DNA of 64,000 nucleotides from contig CM077671.1 in NCBI GenBank assembly GCA_039707655.1, positions 307,089,009 to 307,153,008 on the forward strand, given 5' to 3'. The notes below the pieces were generated by a model. That model did not search any database. It was not told the DNA's origin and saw nothing but the letters and a program-made list of their open reading frames with translations. Origin of the DNA: Elymus sibiricus. Taxonomy: Eukaryota; Streptophyta; Magnoliopsida; Poales; Poaceae. Position 1 is the first letter of the stretch. Each line of letters opens with the position of its first letter. Position numbers and translations under genes: made by a program. Below, in pieces: positions 36,110 to 46,092 of this stretch.

Positions 36110-36567
36110 GAGGGACAGGGCTAGCACACGGGACACATAAAGATTTCCCAAGCCGTGTGTCGGCAACCCTAACCCTCTAGTTCTCCCGTCATAATCTCCA
36201 TAGTGCTTGGCGAAGCCCTGTAGAGATTGTTCCTCACCACCATCACCACGCCGTCGTGCTGCCGGAACTCATCTACTACTTCACCATCGCTCGCTGGATC
36301 GAGGAGGTGAAGGCGTCATCAAGCCGTACGTGTGTTGAACGCGGAGGTGCCGTCCGTTCGGCACAAGTTCGTGATCGGATCGAGGGACGACTTGCGATTT
36401 GGATCGCGGAGACGTTCGACTACATCAACCGCGTTTCTTAACGCTTCCGCTTAGCGATCTACAAGGGTATGTAGATTCACTCTCCCTCTCGTAGATGCTC
36501 ATCACCATGGATAGATCTTGCGTGTGCGTAGGAAAATTTTTGTTTCCCATGCAACGTTCCCCAAAAG

Positions 36568-36583
36568 TGGCATCTGAGCTAGG
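36568..36583 (+). promoter_or_regulatory. Primer binding site (initiator Met-tRNA type)
   Basis: TGGCATCTGAGCTAGG follows the LTR end by one base and matches the usual copia site TGGTATCAGAGCAAGG with four changes, so priming is probably impaired. Confidence 0.8.
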
Positions 36584-37820
36584 TCTATGCGTAGATGAGA
36601 TCTCGAGTAGAACACAAACGAGTTGTGGGCGTGGGTGTATACATATTGCTTGCCGTTACTAGTTGATACTTGATTCGGCGGTATTGTGAGATGAAGCGGC
36701 CCGGACCAACATTACTCGTACACTTACGAGAGACCGGTTCCTTCAACTGACATGTAACTTCGTTGCATAAAGATGGCTAGCGGGTGTCTGTCTCTCTCAC
36801 TTTAGTTGAATCGATTTCAATGAAGAGGGTTCTTTTAGAAGATCAAAAAGCAATCACTACACCACGTTGTGGTTTTGCGTAGGTAAGAACGGTTCTTGCA
36901 AACCCGTAGCAGCCACGTAAAATTTGCAACAACAATTAGAGGACGTCTAACTTGTTTTTGCAGGGTATGTTGTGATGTGATATGGCCAATTACATGATGA
37001 GATATATGTGATGTATGAGATGATCATGTGTTGTATAGAATATCATGACTTGCATGTCGATGAGTACGGCAACTGGCAGGAGCCATAGAGTTGTCTTTAA
37101 TTATTTTCGCCGTTTTGCTTTACTTTATCGCTATGAGTTAGCAATAGTCGTGGAAGCAACAGTCGGCGCGACAACCTCATGGCGACACGTTGATGGAGAT
37201 CAAGATGATGGAGATCATGGTGTCATGCCGGTGACGATGGAGATCATGCCGGTGCTTTGGAGATGGAGATCAAAAGCACAAGTTCATGGCCATATCATGT
37301 CACTTATGATTTGCATGTGATGTTAATCCTTTTATGCATCTTATTTTGCTTAGGACGACGGTAGCATTATAAGGTGACCCCTCACTTAAATTTCAAGATA
37401 AATTGTGTTCTCCCCGAGTGTGCACCGTTGCGAAAGTTCGTCGTTTCGAGACACGCCGTGATGATCGGGTGTGATAGACTCTACGTTCACATACAACGGG
37501 TGTAAGCCATGTTGCACGTGCGGAACACTCGGGTTAAACTTGACGAGCCTAGCATGTACAGACATGGCCTCGGAACACAAGAGACCGAAAGGTCAAACAT
37601 GAGTCATATAGTAGATATGATCAACATGAAGATGTTCACCATTGAAACCACCTCAACTCACGTGATGATCGGACTTGAGTTGGTGGATTTGGATCATGTT
37701 ACACTCGAATGACCGGAGGGATGTCAATTTGAGTGGGAGTTTTTAAGTAAATATGATTAACTAAACTCATTATCTTGAACAAAAGTCTAAGTTGTCTTTG
37801 CTATATTTATGTTGTAGATC
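36584..37820 (+). other. Untranslated leader of copia element
   Basis: A long region between the primer site and the gag ATG without a credible ORF. BARE-1-type elements are known for a long leader. Confidence 0.7.
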
Positions 37821-38801
37821 ATGGCTCGCGCAGTAGCACCCCTGAATTTTAATGCGTTCCTAGAGAAAGCTAAGTTGAAAGATGATGGAAGTAACTTTGT
37901 GGACTGGGCCCATAATCTAAGGATTATCCTTACGGCTTCCCAGAAGGCTTATGTCCTTGATGCACCGCTTGGTGATCCACACGCTCCAGTTGAGTCTCTA
38001 GACGTTGTGAACGCCTGGCAGGCTCGTTCTGAAGATTACTCAATAGTTCAATGTGCAATATTGTATGGCTTAGAACCGGGACTTCAAAGACGTTTTGAAC
38101 GTCATGGAGCATATGAGATGTTCCAGGAGTTGAAGTTTATCTTTCAAAAGAATGCCCGGATCAAGAGATATGAGATCTCCGATAAGTTCTATGCTTGCAA
38201 GATGGAGGAGAACGGGTCTATCAGTGATCACGTACTCAGAATGTGTGGGTACTCCACCCGTCTGGCTGAATTGGGGATGCCCCTTCCGCCAGAGGCTATC
38301 ACTGACAGAGTTCTTCAATCATTGCCACCTAGCTACAAGAGCTTCGTGTTGAACTATAACATGCACGGGATGAACAAGTCAGTCGCCGAGCTGTTTGCGA
38401 TGCTGAAAGCCGCTGAGTCTGAAATTCAGAAGGAGCATCAAGTGTTGATGGTCAATAAAACCACTAGTTTCAAGAAAAATGGCAAGGGTAAGAAGGGTAA
38501 CTCCAAGAAGAGTGGCAAAGAAGTTGCTCCTCTCGTGAAGAAACCCAAGGCTGGACCCAAACCAGAAACTGTGTGCTTTCATTGCAAGGGAACTGGACAC
38601 TGGAAGCGGAACTGCCCAAAGTATTTGGCTGACAAGAAGGCGACCAACAACAAACAAGGTATATATGATATACATGTTATTGATGTGTACCTTACCAACT
38701 CTCGTTGTAGTGCCTGGGTATTTGATACCGGTGCGGTTGCTCATATTTGCAACTCAAAAAGGAACTGCGGAATAGACGGAGGCTGGCAAAGGACGAAGTA
38801 A
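37821..38801 (+). CDS. Copia gag and start of protease (ends at frameshift)
   Basis: The 326-residue ORF starts MARAVAPLNFNAFLEKAKLK. The gag domain (UBN2-like, LRIILTASQKAYVLD to LPPSYKSFVLNYNMHG) spans about residues 10-190. A Lys-rich linker follows, then one CCHC zinc knuckle CFHCKGTGHWKRNC at about 252-265. It ends with the retropepsin active site WVFDTGAVAHICNS. Shortly after, at the A5 run 38756-38760, the frame shifts and the ORF ends after 15 foreign codons. In this family gag and pol are normally one frame, so the shift is probably a mutation and not programmed. Particle-forming protein of a retrotransposon. Confidence 0.93.
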   Translation: MARAVAPLNFNAFLEKAKLKDDGSNFVDWAHNLRIILTASQKAYVLDAPLGDPHAPVESLDVVNAWQARSEDYSIVQCAILYGLEPGLQRRFERHGAYEMFQELKFIFQKNARIKRYEISDKFYACKMEENGSISDHVLRMCGYSTRLAELGMPLPPEAITDRVLQSLPPSYKSFVLNYNMHGMNKSVAELFAMLKAAESEIQKEHQVLMVNKTTSFKKNGKGKKGNSKKSGKEVAPLVKKPKAGPKPETVCFHCKGTGHWKRNCPKYLADKKATNNKQGIYDIHVIDVYLTNSRCSAWVFDTGAVAHICNSKRNCGIDGGWQRTK

Positions 38802-41584
38802 CGATGCGCGTGGGAAATGGTTCCAAGGTTGATGTGATCGCCGTCGGCACGCTCGCTCTTCGATTACCATCGGGATTAGTGATGAACCTGAATAATTGTT
38901 ATTTAGTGCCTGCGTTAAGCATGAACATTATATCTGGATCTTGTTTATTGCGAGACGGTTACTCATTTAAATCAGAGAATAATGGTTGTTCTATTTATAT
39001 GAGTAATATCTTTTATGGTCATGCACCCGATGTGAGGGGTTTATTCTTATTGAATCTCGATAGCAATGATACACATATTCATAACATTGATGCCAAAATA
39101 TGTAGAATTGATAATGATAATACCACTTTCTTGTGGCACTGCCGTTTAGGTCATATCGGTGTAAAACGCATGAGGAAGCTCCATGCTGATGGACTTTTGG
39201 AGTCACTTGATTTTGAATCACTTGACACATGTGAGCCATGCCTCATGAGCAAGATGACTAAAACGCCATTCTCTGGTACAATGGAACGAGCAAGTGACTT
39301 ATTGGAAATCATACATACTGATGTGTGCGGTCCGATGAGTATTGAGGCGCGCGGTGGTTATCGTTACTTTCTCACCTTCACTGATGACTTAAGTAGATAT
39401 GGGTATATTTACTTAATGAAACACAAGTCCGAAACATTTGAAAAGTTCAAACAATTTCAGAGTGAAGTTGAGAATCATCGTAACAAGAAGATTAAATTCC
39501 TACGATCTGATCGAGGAGGAGAATATCTGAGTTATGAGTTTGGCAGTCACTTAAGACAGTGTGGAATTGTTTCACAATTGACACCGCCTGGAACACCACA
39601 GCGTAATGGTGTGTCCGAACGTTGTAATCGAACCTTATTGGATATGGTGCGATCTATGATGTCTCTTGCCGATTTGCCACTATCGTTTTGGGGTTATGCA
39701 TTAGAGACAGCTGCATTCACTTTAAATAGGGCACCATCGAAGTCCGTTGAGACGACGCCATATGAACTTTGGTTTGGCAAGAAGCCAAAGCTGTCGTTTC
39801 TTAAAGTTTGGGGATGTGATGCTTATGTCAAAAAGCTTCAGCCTGAAAAGCTGGAACCCAAAGCGGAGAAATGCATCTTCATAGGATACCCAAAAGAGAC
39901 AGTTGGGTATACCTTCTACCTCAGATCCGAAGGCAAAGTGTTTGTCGCTAAAAACGGAACATTTCTTGAGAAAGAGTTTCTCTCAAAAGAATTGAGTGGG
40001 AGGAAGATAGAACTTGATGAGGTTGTTGAACCTTTACTTCAACCTGAGAGTAGCGCAGCGCAGAAAGTTGTTTTTGTGGAGCCTACATTAGCTGAAGAGG
40101 AAGTTAATGATGATGATCATGAAGCTTTGGATCAAGTTGCTATCGAACCTCGTAGGTCGACAAGGACGCGTACTGCTCCTGAGTGGTACGGCAACCCTGT
40201 CTTAGAGGTCATGTTGTTGGACAACGATGAACCTACGAGCTATGGAGAAGCGATGATGGGCCCGGATTCCGAGAAGTGGTTAGAGGCCATGAAATCCGAG
40301 ATGGGATCCATGTATGAAAACAAAGTATGGACTTTGGAAGTATTACTTGAAGGGCGTAAGGCCATTCAGAACAAATGGATCTTTAAGAGGAAGACGGACG
40401 CGGACGGTAATGTCACCGTCTATAAAGCTCGACTTGTGGCAAAGGGTTTTTCACAAGTTCAAGGAGTTGACTACGATGAGACCTTCTCACCCGTAGCGAT
40501 GCTTAAGTCCGTCAGAATCATGTTAGCAATAGCTGCCTTTTTCAATTATGAAATTTGGCAGATGGATGTCAAAACAACGTTCCTTAACGGTTTCCTTAAG
40601 GAAGAGTTGTATATGATACAACCAGAAGGTTTTGTCGATCCAGAGAATGCTGACAAAGTTTGCAAACTCCAGCGATCCATTTATCGACTGGTGCAAGCAT
40701 CTCGGAGTTGGAATCTTCGCTTTGATGAGGTGATCAAAGCGTTCGAGTTTATACAAGTTTACGGAGAAGCTTGTATTTACAAGAAAGTGAGTGGGAGCTC
40801 TATAGCGTTTCTAATATTATATGTGGATGACATATTACTGATTGGAAACAATATAGAAATGTTGGAAAGCGTGAAGGAATATTTGAACAAGAGTTTTTCG
40901 ATGAAGGACCTAGGAGAAGCTTCTTTCATATTAGGTATCAAGATCTATAGAGATAGATCGAGACGCTTAATAGGACTTTCACAAAGCACATACCTTGACA
41001 AAGTTTTGAAGAAGTTCAAAATGGATCAGTCCAAGAAGGGGTTCTTGCCTGTATTGCAAGGTGTGAAGTTGAGTAAGACTCAATGCCCAGTGACTGCAGA
41101 AGATAGAGAAAAGATGAGTGTCATCCCCTATGCTTCAGCCATAGGCTCTATCATGTATGCAATGCTGTGCACAAGACCCGATGTCAGCCTTGCCATAAGT
41201 ATGGTCGGAAGGTTTCAAAGTGATCCAGGAATGGAACACTGGACGACGGTCAAGAATATCCTGAAGTACCTGAAAAGGACTAAGGACATGTTTCTCGTTT
41301 ATGGAGGTGATCAAGAGCTCGTCGTAAAGGGTTACGTCGATGCAAGCTTTGACACTGATCCGGATGACTCTAAGTCGCAAACCAGATACGTATTTATTCT
41401 TAATGGAGGTGCGGTCAGCTGGTGCAGTTCCAAGCAAAGCGTGGTAGCTGATTCTACATACGAAGCGGAGTACATCGCTGCCTCGGAGGCGGCGAAGGAA
41501 GGTGTCTGGATGAAGGAGTTCATGACAGATCTTGGAGTAGTGCCTAGTGCGCTTATCTCGAACCCACAGGGTCTACACACTTAA
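38747..41584 (+). pseudogene. Copia pol: integrase, reverse transcriptase, truncated RNase H
   Basis: The open frame of 945 residues continues pol one frame off from gag. In order: remainder of protease; GAG-pre-integrase with zinc-binding residues (LWHCRLGHIG...CEPCLMSK); integrase core (HTDVCGP, SDRGGEYLS, GTPQRNGVSERCNRT); reverse transcriptase (KWIFKRKTDADG, QMDVKTTFLNG and YVDDILLIGNN with the YVDD catalytic pair); and the start of RNase H (YVDASFDTD, YEAEYIAASEAAKEGVW). RNase H stops after GVVPSA because a deletion fuses it to the LTR; the last residues are LTR-encoded. The element cannot complete its own replication. Confidence 0.93.
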
Positions 41585-42525
41585 CGTTTGGTGACGATTA
41601 ATATAGTTGAGTTATTGTGTTGGTGACCGAAGGTTGTTCGGAGTCCCGGATAAGATCCCGAACATGACGAGGGTCTCCGGAAGAGTCCGGAGGTAAAGAT
41701 TGATATATGTGATAATAGTGTTTTGATCTTCGGAAGGGTTCCGGAATTCACCGGAAGAGGTTCCGGATGTTTACCGAAGTGTTCGGGTGCAGCAACACTT
41801 TATATGGGCCAAAGGGATAAAGCCCACGAGGTATTGGAAAGTGCAAAAGGAATTTTTGCTGCTGCCTTAAGCGGTACTACCGCTGGTAAGGCATTACTAC
41901 CGCGTAAGCGGTACTACCGCTTGTGTGAAGCGGTACTACCGCTCGTGAGCGGTACTACCGCTTGTGCGCGGTACTGCAGGGATCCGAGTTGGACTTTTTC
42001 CCTGCGGGCCAAACCTACTTGGAGAAGGCTTTTACTCCAAGTTTAGACCCCAAGGCTCAACATATAAATAGAGGGGCAGGGCTAGCACACGGGACACATA
42101 AAGATTTCCCAAGCCGTGTGTCGGCAACCCTAACCCTCTAGTTCTCCCGTCATAATCTCCGTAGTGCTTGGCGAAGCCCTGCAGAGATTGTTCCTCACCA
42201 CCATCACCACGCCGTCGTGCTGCAGGAACTCATCTACTACTTCACCATCGCTCGCTGGATCGAGGAGGTGAAGGCGTCATCAAGCCGTACGTGTGTTGAA
42301 CGCGGAGGTGCCGTCCGTTCAGCACAAGTTCGTGATCGGATCATGGGACGACTTGCGATTTGGATCGCGGAGACGTTCGCTACATCAACCGCGTTTCTTA
42401 ACGCTTCCGCTTAGCGATCTACAAGGGTATGTAGATTCACTCTCCCTCTCGTAGATGCTCATCACCATGGATAGATCTTGTGTGTGCGTAGGAAATTTTT
42501 GTTTCCCATGCAACATTCCCCAACA
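41553..42525 (+). repeat. 3' LTR of copia, 5'-truncated
   Basis: It aligns with 35573-36566 of the 5' LTR from the shared TCTCGAACCC onward. The first about 830 bp of this LTR, the polypurine tract and the end of pol are gone. It also lacks about 20 bp of the 5' LTR, around 42016. Confidence 0.92.
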
Positions 42526-42530
42526 CTATT
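42526..42530. repeat. Target site duplication CTATT, right copy
   Basis: Identical to 34737-34741. Confidence 0.95.
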
Positions 42531-44157
42531 ACCCATTCAGCCTATGCCGCTCCGGCCCCCCTCCAACATGCTAACCAAGCACATTAGCAAGGCTGAAACG
42601 CCTTCACCTAAGAAGAATAAAAACAAGCTTGATCTGCTCAGCTTGGAGAAGCTGATTGATGACGAGTTGCACTCAGGCTATCTGAGCCGCCTTGCCGCAA
42701 GCCGAGACATGGAGGCCAAACTAGTTGATATTATGAAGAAAAAATATGAGGTATTCCAGTTTTCTGCTCTCTGTATATCCTTACGTAGCCCCCAAGGGCC
42801 GGCTTATATTCTCGAAAATAAACCGGGTCTTCAATAATATGTAGATTTGAATAGACCAACTTGTTAGCCCCCAAGGGCCGGGTCATTATACCAATAATGA
42901 GCCGGCACTTATTGTCTTAATAAACGCAAAAATGCCAAGTGTAGCCCCCAAGGGCCGGCTTATCTTCATGAAGATGGTCCGGGTCTTATTTGAATTGTAG
43001 ATATAAGAAAAGACTGATACACATTAGCCCCCAAGTGTCAAGTATATTGCTTGCAATCTGCTTGGGACTTGTAAGAATTCTCTGCCGTGCTTCTAAACAC
43101 CATTATGAGCCGGACTGGCGGCTTAAGACTGATAATCTTGCTTTGCTATGACTTTTCATGTGTAGGAATCTTTAAGTGTGGCTAAATCTAGCGTGACAGA
43201 CCTTAAGAAGAGTCTGACATTGCAACAAGAAGCCCGAGGTGAAGTCGATACAAAGTGGCGGCTTGCCTTGTCACAACTGGAGAAAACCAAGACTGAGCTT
43301 GAGACATATAAAAAATCTGCTGAAGCCAGTCAAGCCGCCCTGACCAAACGTGCGGAAGACGCCGAAGGCCGTCTTAAACCTACTATTGAAGAGCTGAACA
43401 GCCAGAAGTGCCATATAAGCCGGATGACCAAAGCTGTCTTTGGTAAGCATTATTTGACTGTATTATGACTATGTTTCAAATGCTCTTGTGGAGACTCGCC
43501 CAACGACTTACAAACGTAATCTGTTTTGCAGGCAAACGAACTCGCCAACTTCCGGATGACAGTTTGTTGAAGTTGAAGGCTTTATACGCCTTCACTGAAC
43601 AACTATACGCCGGAAGCCTCTTTACCATCAGGGCAGTCTTTGGTGAGAAAGGTGTGCCAAAGCTGATCAAATATGTGCTAAAGTGCCTCTCCACCGTCCC
43701 TCAACATTTCGAAGAAATGAAGAAATCAGCCGCCCGCAAGGGCGCAATATCTGCTCTGAGCCGGGCATTGGCATATGCGCCAGAGCTTAACCCGGAGGAG
43801 ATGACGGGAGGCTTCCCATAGTTGAAGGATGATGGGTCGGAATTCACTCAAGATGACTACGCCAGCTGCTTCAAAGCGTCTCGGGTGTTGGGCAGCCAGC
43901 TAGCCACCGAAGCTGACCTGAAGACATATCAGGCGGCTTACGAAGCCGACAACGCGCGAATCCGGGCGCTTACATTTGAACCAAAGGATCTGACTCCCCA
44001 ACGGCGTAAGCATATCTTCGCTCCTGATGTTGATCCATCTCCCATCTTGGATGATGAGGCTGAATTTGAAGCATTACTCAACTGCAACTGGGATGTGGAC
44101 AACCTTCAGATCCAGGAAAGCGAAGACCCGGCGCGGGATGACCCGTCGACAAGCTAG

Positions 44158-45189
44158 GCGCAAGAGCCGGTCTTCAAGGATGCTAACCCGGGCGAAGCTG
44201 AGCCGCCGGGTGATAACTTGTGAAAAACTTGAACACCATATTTTGGGTCATCCGAGGCCTTGTAATAGCGTAGGAGAAACTTGCTTGCTTGTGCTGCGCA
44301 TGCACGCATTTTTTGGAAACTTCAACTCATATGCCGGCGACTTAAAAATCTTTCAGCATGAATGTCTTGATATAAGCATCTGACTTCACTAATTTGTACT
44401 GGCGGGTTATACTCCATGAGCAATACTAAGCCGGGATTATCCAAAAACTTAGAATCTTATCATGAAGAAAACGCGTGCAAAAACAAACAACAAAATATAT
44501 ACTTGCATATTTTCCGCCTCATAAGCCGGCTTTAAAAGCACAACAAGAAGAGATAGCTCTTATTTTTACTTTGTAAAGAAATTTGTATTGCTTCAAAAGA
44601 AGCTAGGCATAAAAGCCTGAAACCTCGTAAGTCGGCTCTCACGTGACATAAATCCGTCGCTTAAACCTTAGCAAGTTCAGGGCTTTAAAAAGATTGACGT
44701 TGCTAAGAGTACGAACGGGCCACATAGCGGAGAGACTACAACAGACAAGGCGAGTTTATCCTAGCTGACTGTAAGCCAGCTCTCTCGTGACGAAAACCGC
44801 CATTTAAACCTTGACAAGTTCAGGGTCTTATTGCGAGATTGACTATCAAGTTCAGGGTCTCTGAGCAAGATTGACTGTCAAGAGTTTGGCGGATCACATG
44901 GTGGAGTAGCAAGTTGCAAACAGGCAGGTTTAACTCGAATATGGCATATAAAGCCGGTCAAGAGGGTATGAAAGCTAAACCCAGTGGGTTGGAAGCCCCC
45001 AAGTGACCTTATGAAGAATCAACTCTTTGCACGAAACTTGGTGCGGAGAAACGGCAGAGGCCCCGAATTATGGGGATGCCAACTTTATTATATCATAAAA
45101 GGTGGTATACACAATGACAGAAGTATGTACATTGATAAGAGCCGGCGGCTCAAGTATAATATGGCCGAAGGTGAGCAATGTTCCACGGC
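44158..45189. other. Noncoding spacer between antisense ORF and integrase
   Basis: Region of the Tat-type element between the ends of its two converging coding units. It has repeated GCCGGCTTAT / CTTGACAAGTTCAGGGTCT-like pieces (about 44675-44890) but no ORF of note. Confidence 0.5.
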
Positions 45190-46089
45190 CTGGCAGTCTC
45201 TTCTCCGGACGTGCGTGATTCATCACTCTCCCTTATATCAATGAGATAGTAGGAGCCATTGTTGAGATTTCTGCTGATCACAAACGGTCCCTCCCAGGGG
45301 GGGTGATAACTTATGCATATCTGACTGGTCTTGAATCAGCCGGAGCACTAAGTCGCCTTCTTGAAACGTCCGGGTCTTGACTCTGCGGCTATGATAACGA
45401 CGCATATCTTGCTGGTAAATCACCGACCGTGCCGCTGCAAGGTCCCGTGCTTCATCCAATACATCCAAAGCGTCCTGACGTGCCGTCTCATTATCAGTTT
45501 CAACATAAGCCGCCACCCTAGGCAAGTCATGACGGATATCACTGGGGAGAACGGCTTCTGCACCATAAACCATGAAGAAAGGCGTATAGCCCGTTGACCT
45601 GTTGGGGGTGGTTCTGATACTCCAAAGTACTGAAGGTAATTCCTCCACCCAACAACCTGGCGTGCGTTCCAAAGGAACCATGAGCCGGGGTTTTATCCCT
45701 TTCAAAATTTCCTGGTTAGCCCGCTCTGCCTGGCCGTTTGACTGTGGATGAGCCACGGAAGATACATCAAGGCGCATGTGTTCACTATCACAAAACTCCT
45801 TCATAGCCCCCTTGGACAGGTTTGTACCATTGTTAGTAATGATACTATGAGGATAACCAAACCGAAAGATCAGCTTCTTGATGAACTGAACTGCTGTTGC
45901 TGCGTCACACTTACTAACCGGCTCAGCCTCAACCCACTTAGTAAACTTGTCAACCACCACCAAGTGGTGGGTCTTCTTGTCTTTAGACCTCTTAAAAGGT
46001 CCCACCATATCAAGCCCCCAAACCGCAAATGGCCAGGTGATTGGAATCATCCGTAACTCTTGAGCCGGCACATGGGCACGTCGTCCGAA
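45190..46089 (-). pseudogene. Integrase of Tat-type element
   Basis: The core is recognisable: WGLDMVGPFKRS (first acidic residue), SIITNNGTNLSKG where the second catalytic Asp is expected but Asn is encoded (45832-45834, probable GAC to AAC), and SNGQAERANQEILKG with the Glu. The C-terminal TRTFQEGDLVLR motif follows. A frameshift in the G-rich run near 45295 ends the frame; the remaining codons continue one frame off to about 45190. Confidence 0.87.
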
Positions 46090-46092
46090 TTT

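Larger units (their letters stand above)
34742..36566 (+). repeat. 5' LTR of copia element (1,825 bp)
   Basis: Starts TGTTGGAAATATG and ends CCCCAAAA, where the other LTR has the canonical CCCCAACA. It contains a cluster of near-palindromes at 35890-35997 and a TATA box at 36102-36109. Confidence 0.93.
34742..42525 (+). mobile_element. BARE-1/Angela/WIS-type Ty1/copia retrotransposon, internally deleted
   Basis: It begins TGTTGGAAATATGCCCTAG, the characteristic start of this Triticeae family, and ends CATTCCCCAACA, with a perfect CTATT duplication at both sides. Order is 5' LTR (34742-36566), primer site, leader, gag, protease, integrase, reverse transcriptase, truncated RNase H, and a 3' LTR lacking its first about 830 bp. 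The element sits within exon 4 of the antisense ORF of the host gypsy element. The remaining LTR parts differ at about 20 of 970 positions by eye, less than the host gypsy LTRs. Confidence 0.96.
32814..44157 (+). pseudogene. Spliced antisense ORF of Tat element (putative gypsy-type transposon protein), broken
   Basis: Exons on the plus strand, opposite to gag-pol: 32814-33700, 33795-34250, 34332-34396, 34477-34741 continued after the copia at 42531-42750, 43166-43442 and 43532-44157. Each gap is GT..AG and the phases join. The first exon (MAKAPASCDWVRSGVTEETL, then GYRPYRL and GLTGVDLSCCWVSWRILPLSR) resembles the Pfam family 'putative gypsy type transposon' (PF04195, from memory). Middle exons are acidic and Lys-rich (KKKSKATKATKARAPARKKK). 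Exon 5 is a coiled coil (LQQEARGEVDTKWRLALSQL). It is broken by a frameshift near 33325, the copia insertion, a frame change around the insertion, and a TAG at 43819-43821 where relatives have Gln. Function unknown. Confidence 0.8.

Noticed and set aside
38747..38801. Programmed frameshift between copia gag and pol
   Set aside because: The A5 run is a possible slip site, but BARE/Angela elements normally have one frame, so a simple indel is more likely. It stays open if other copies share it.
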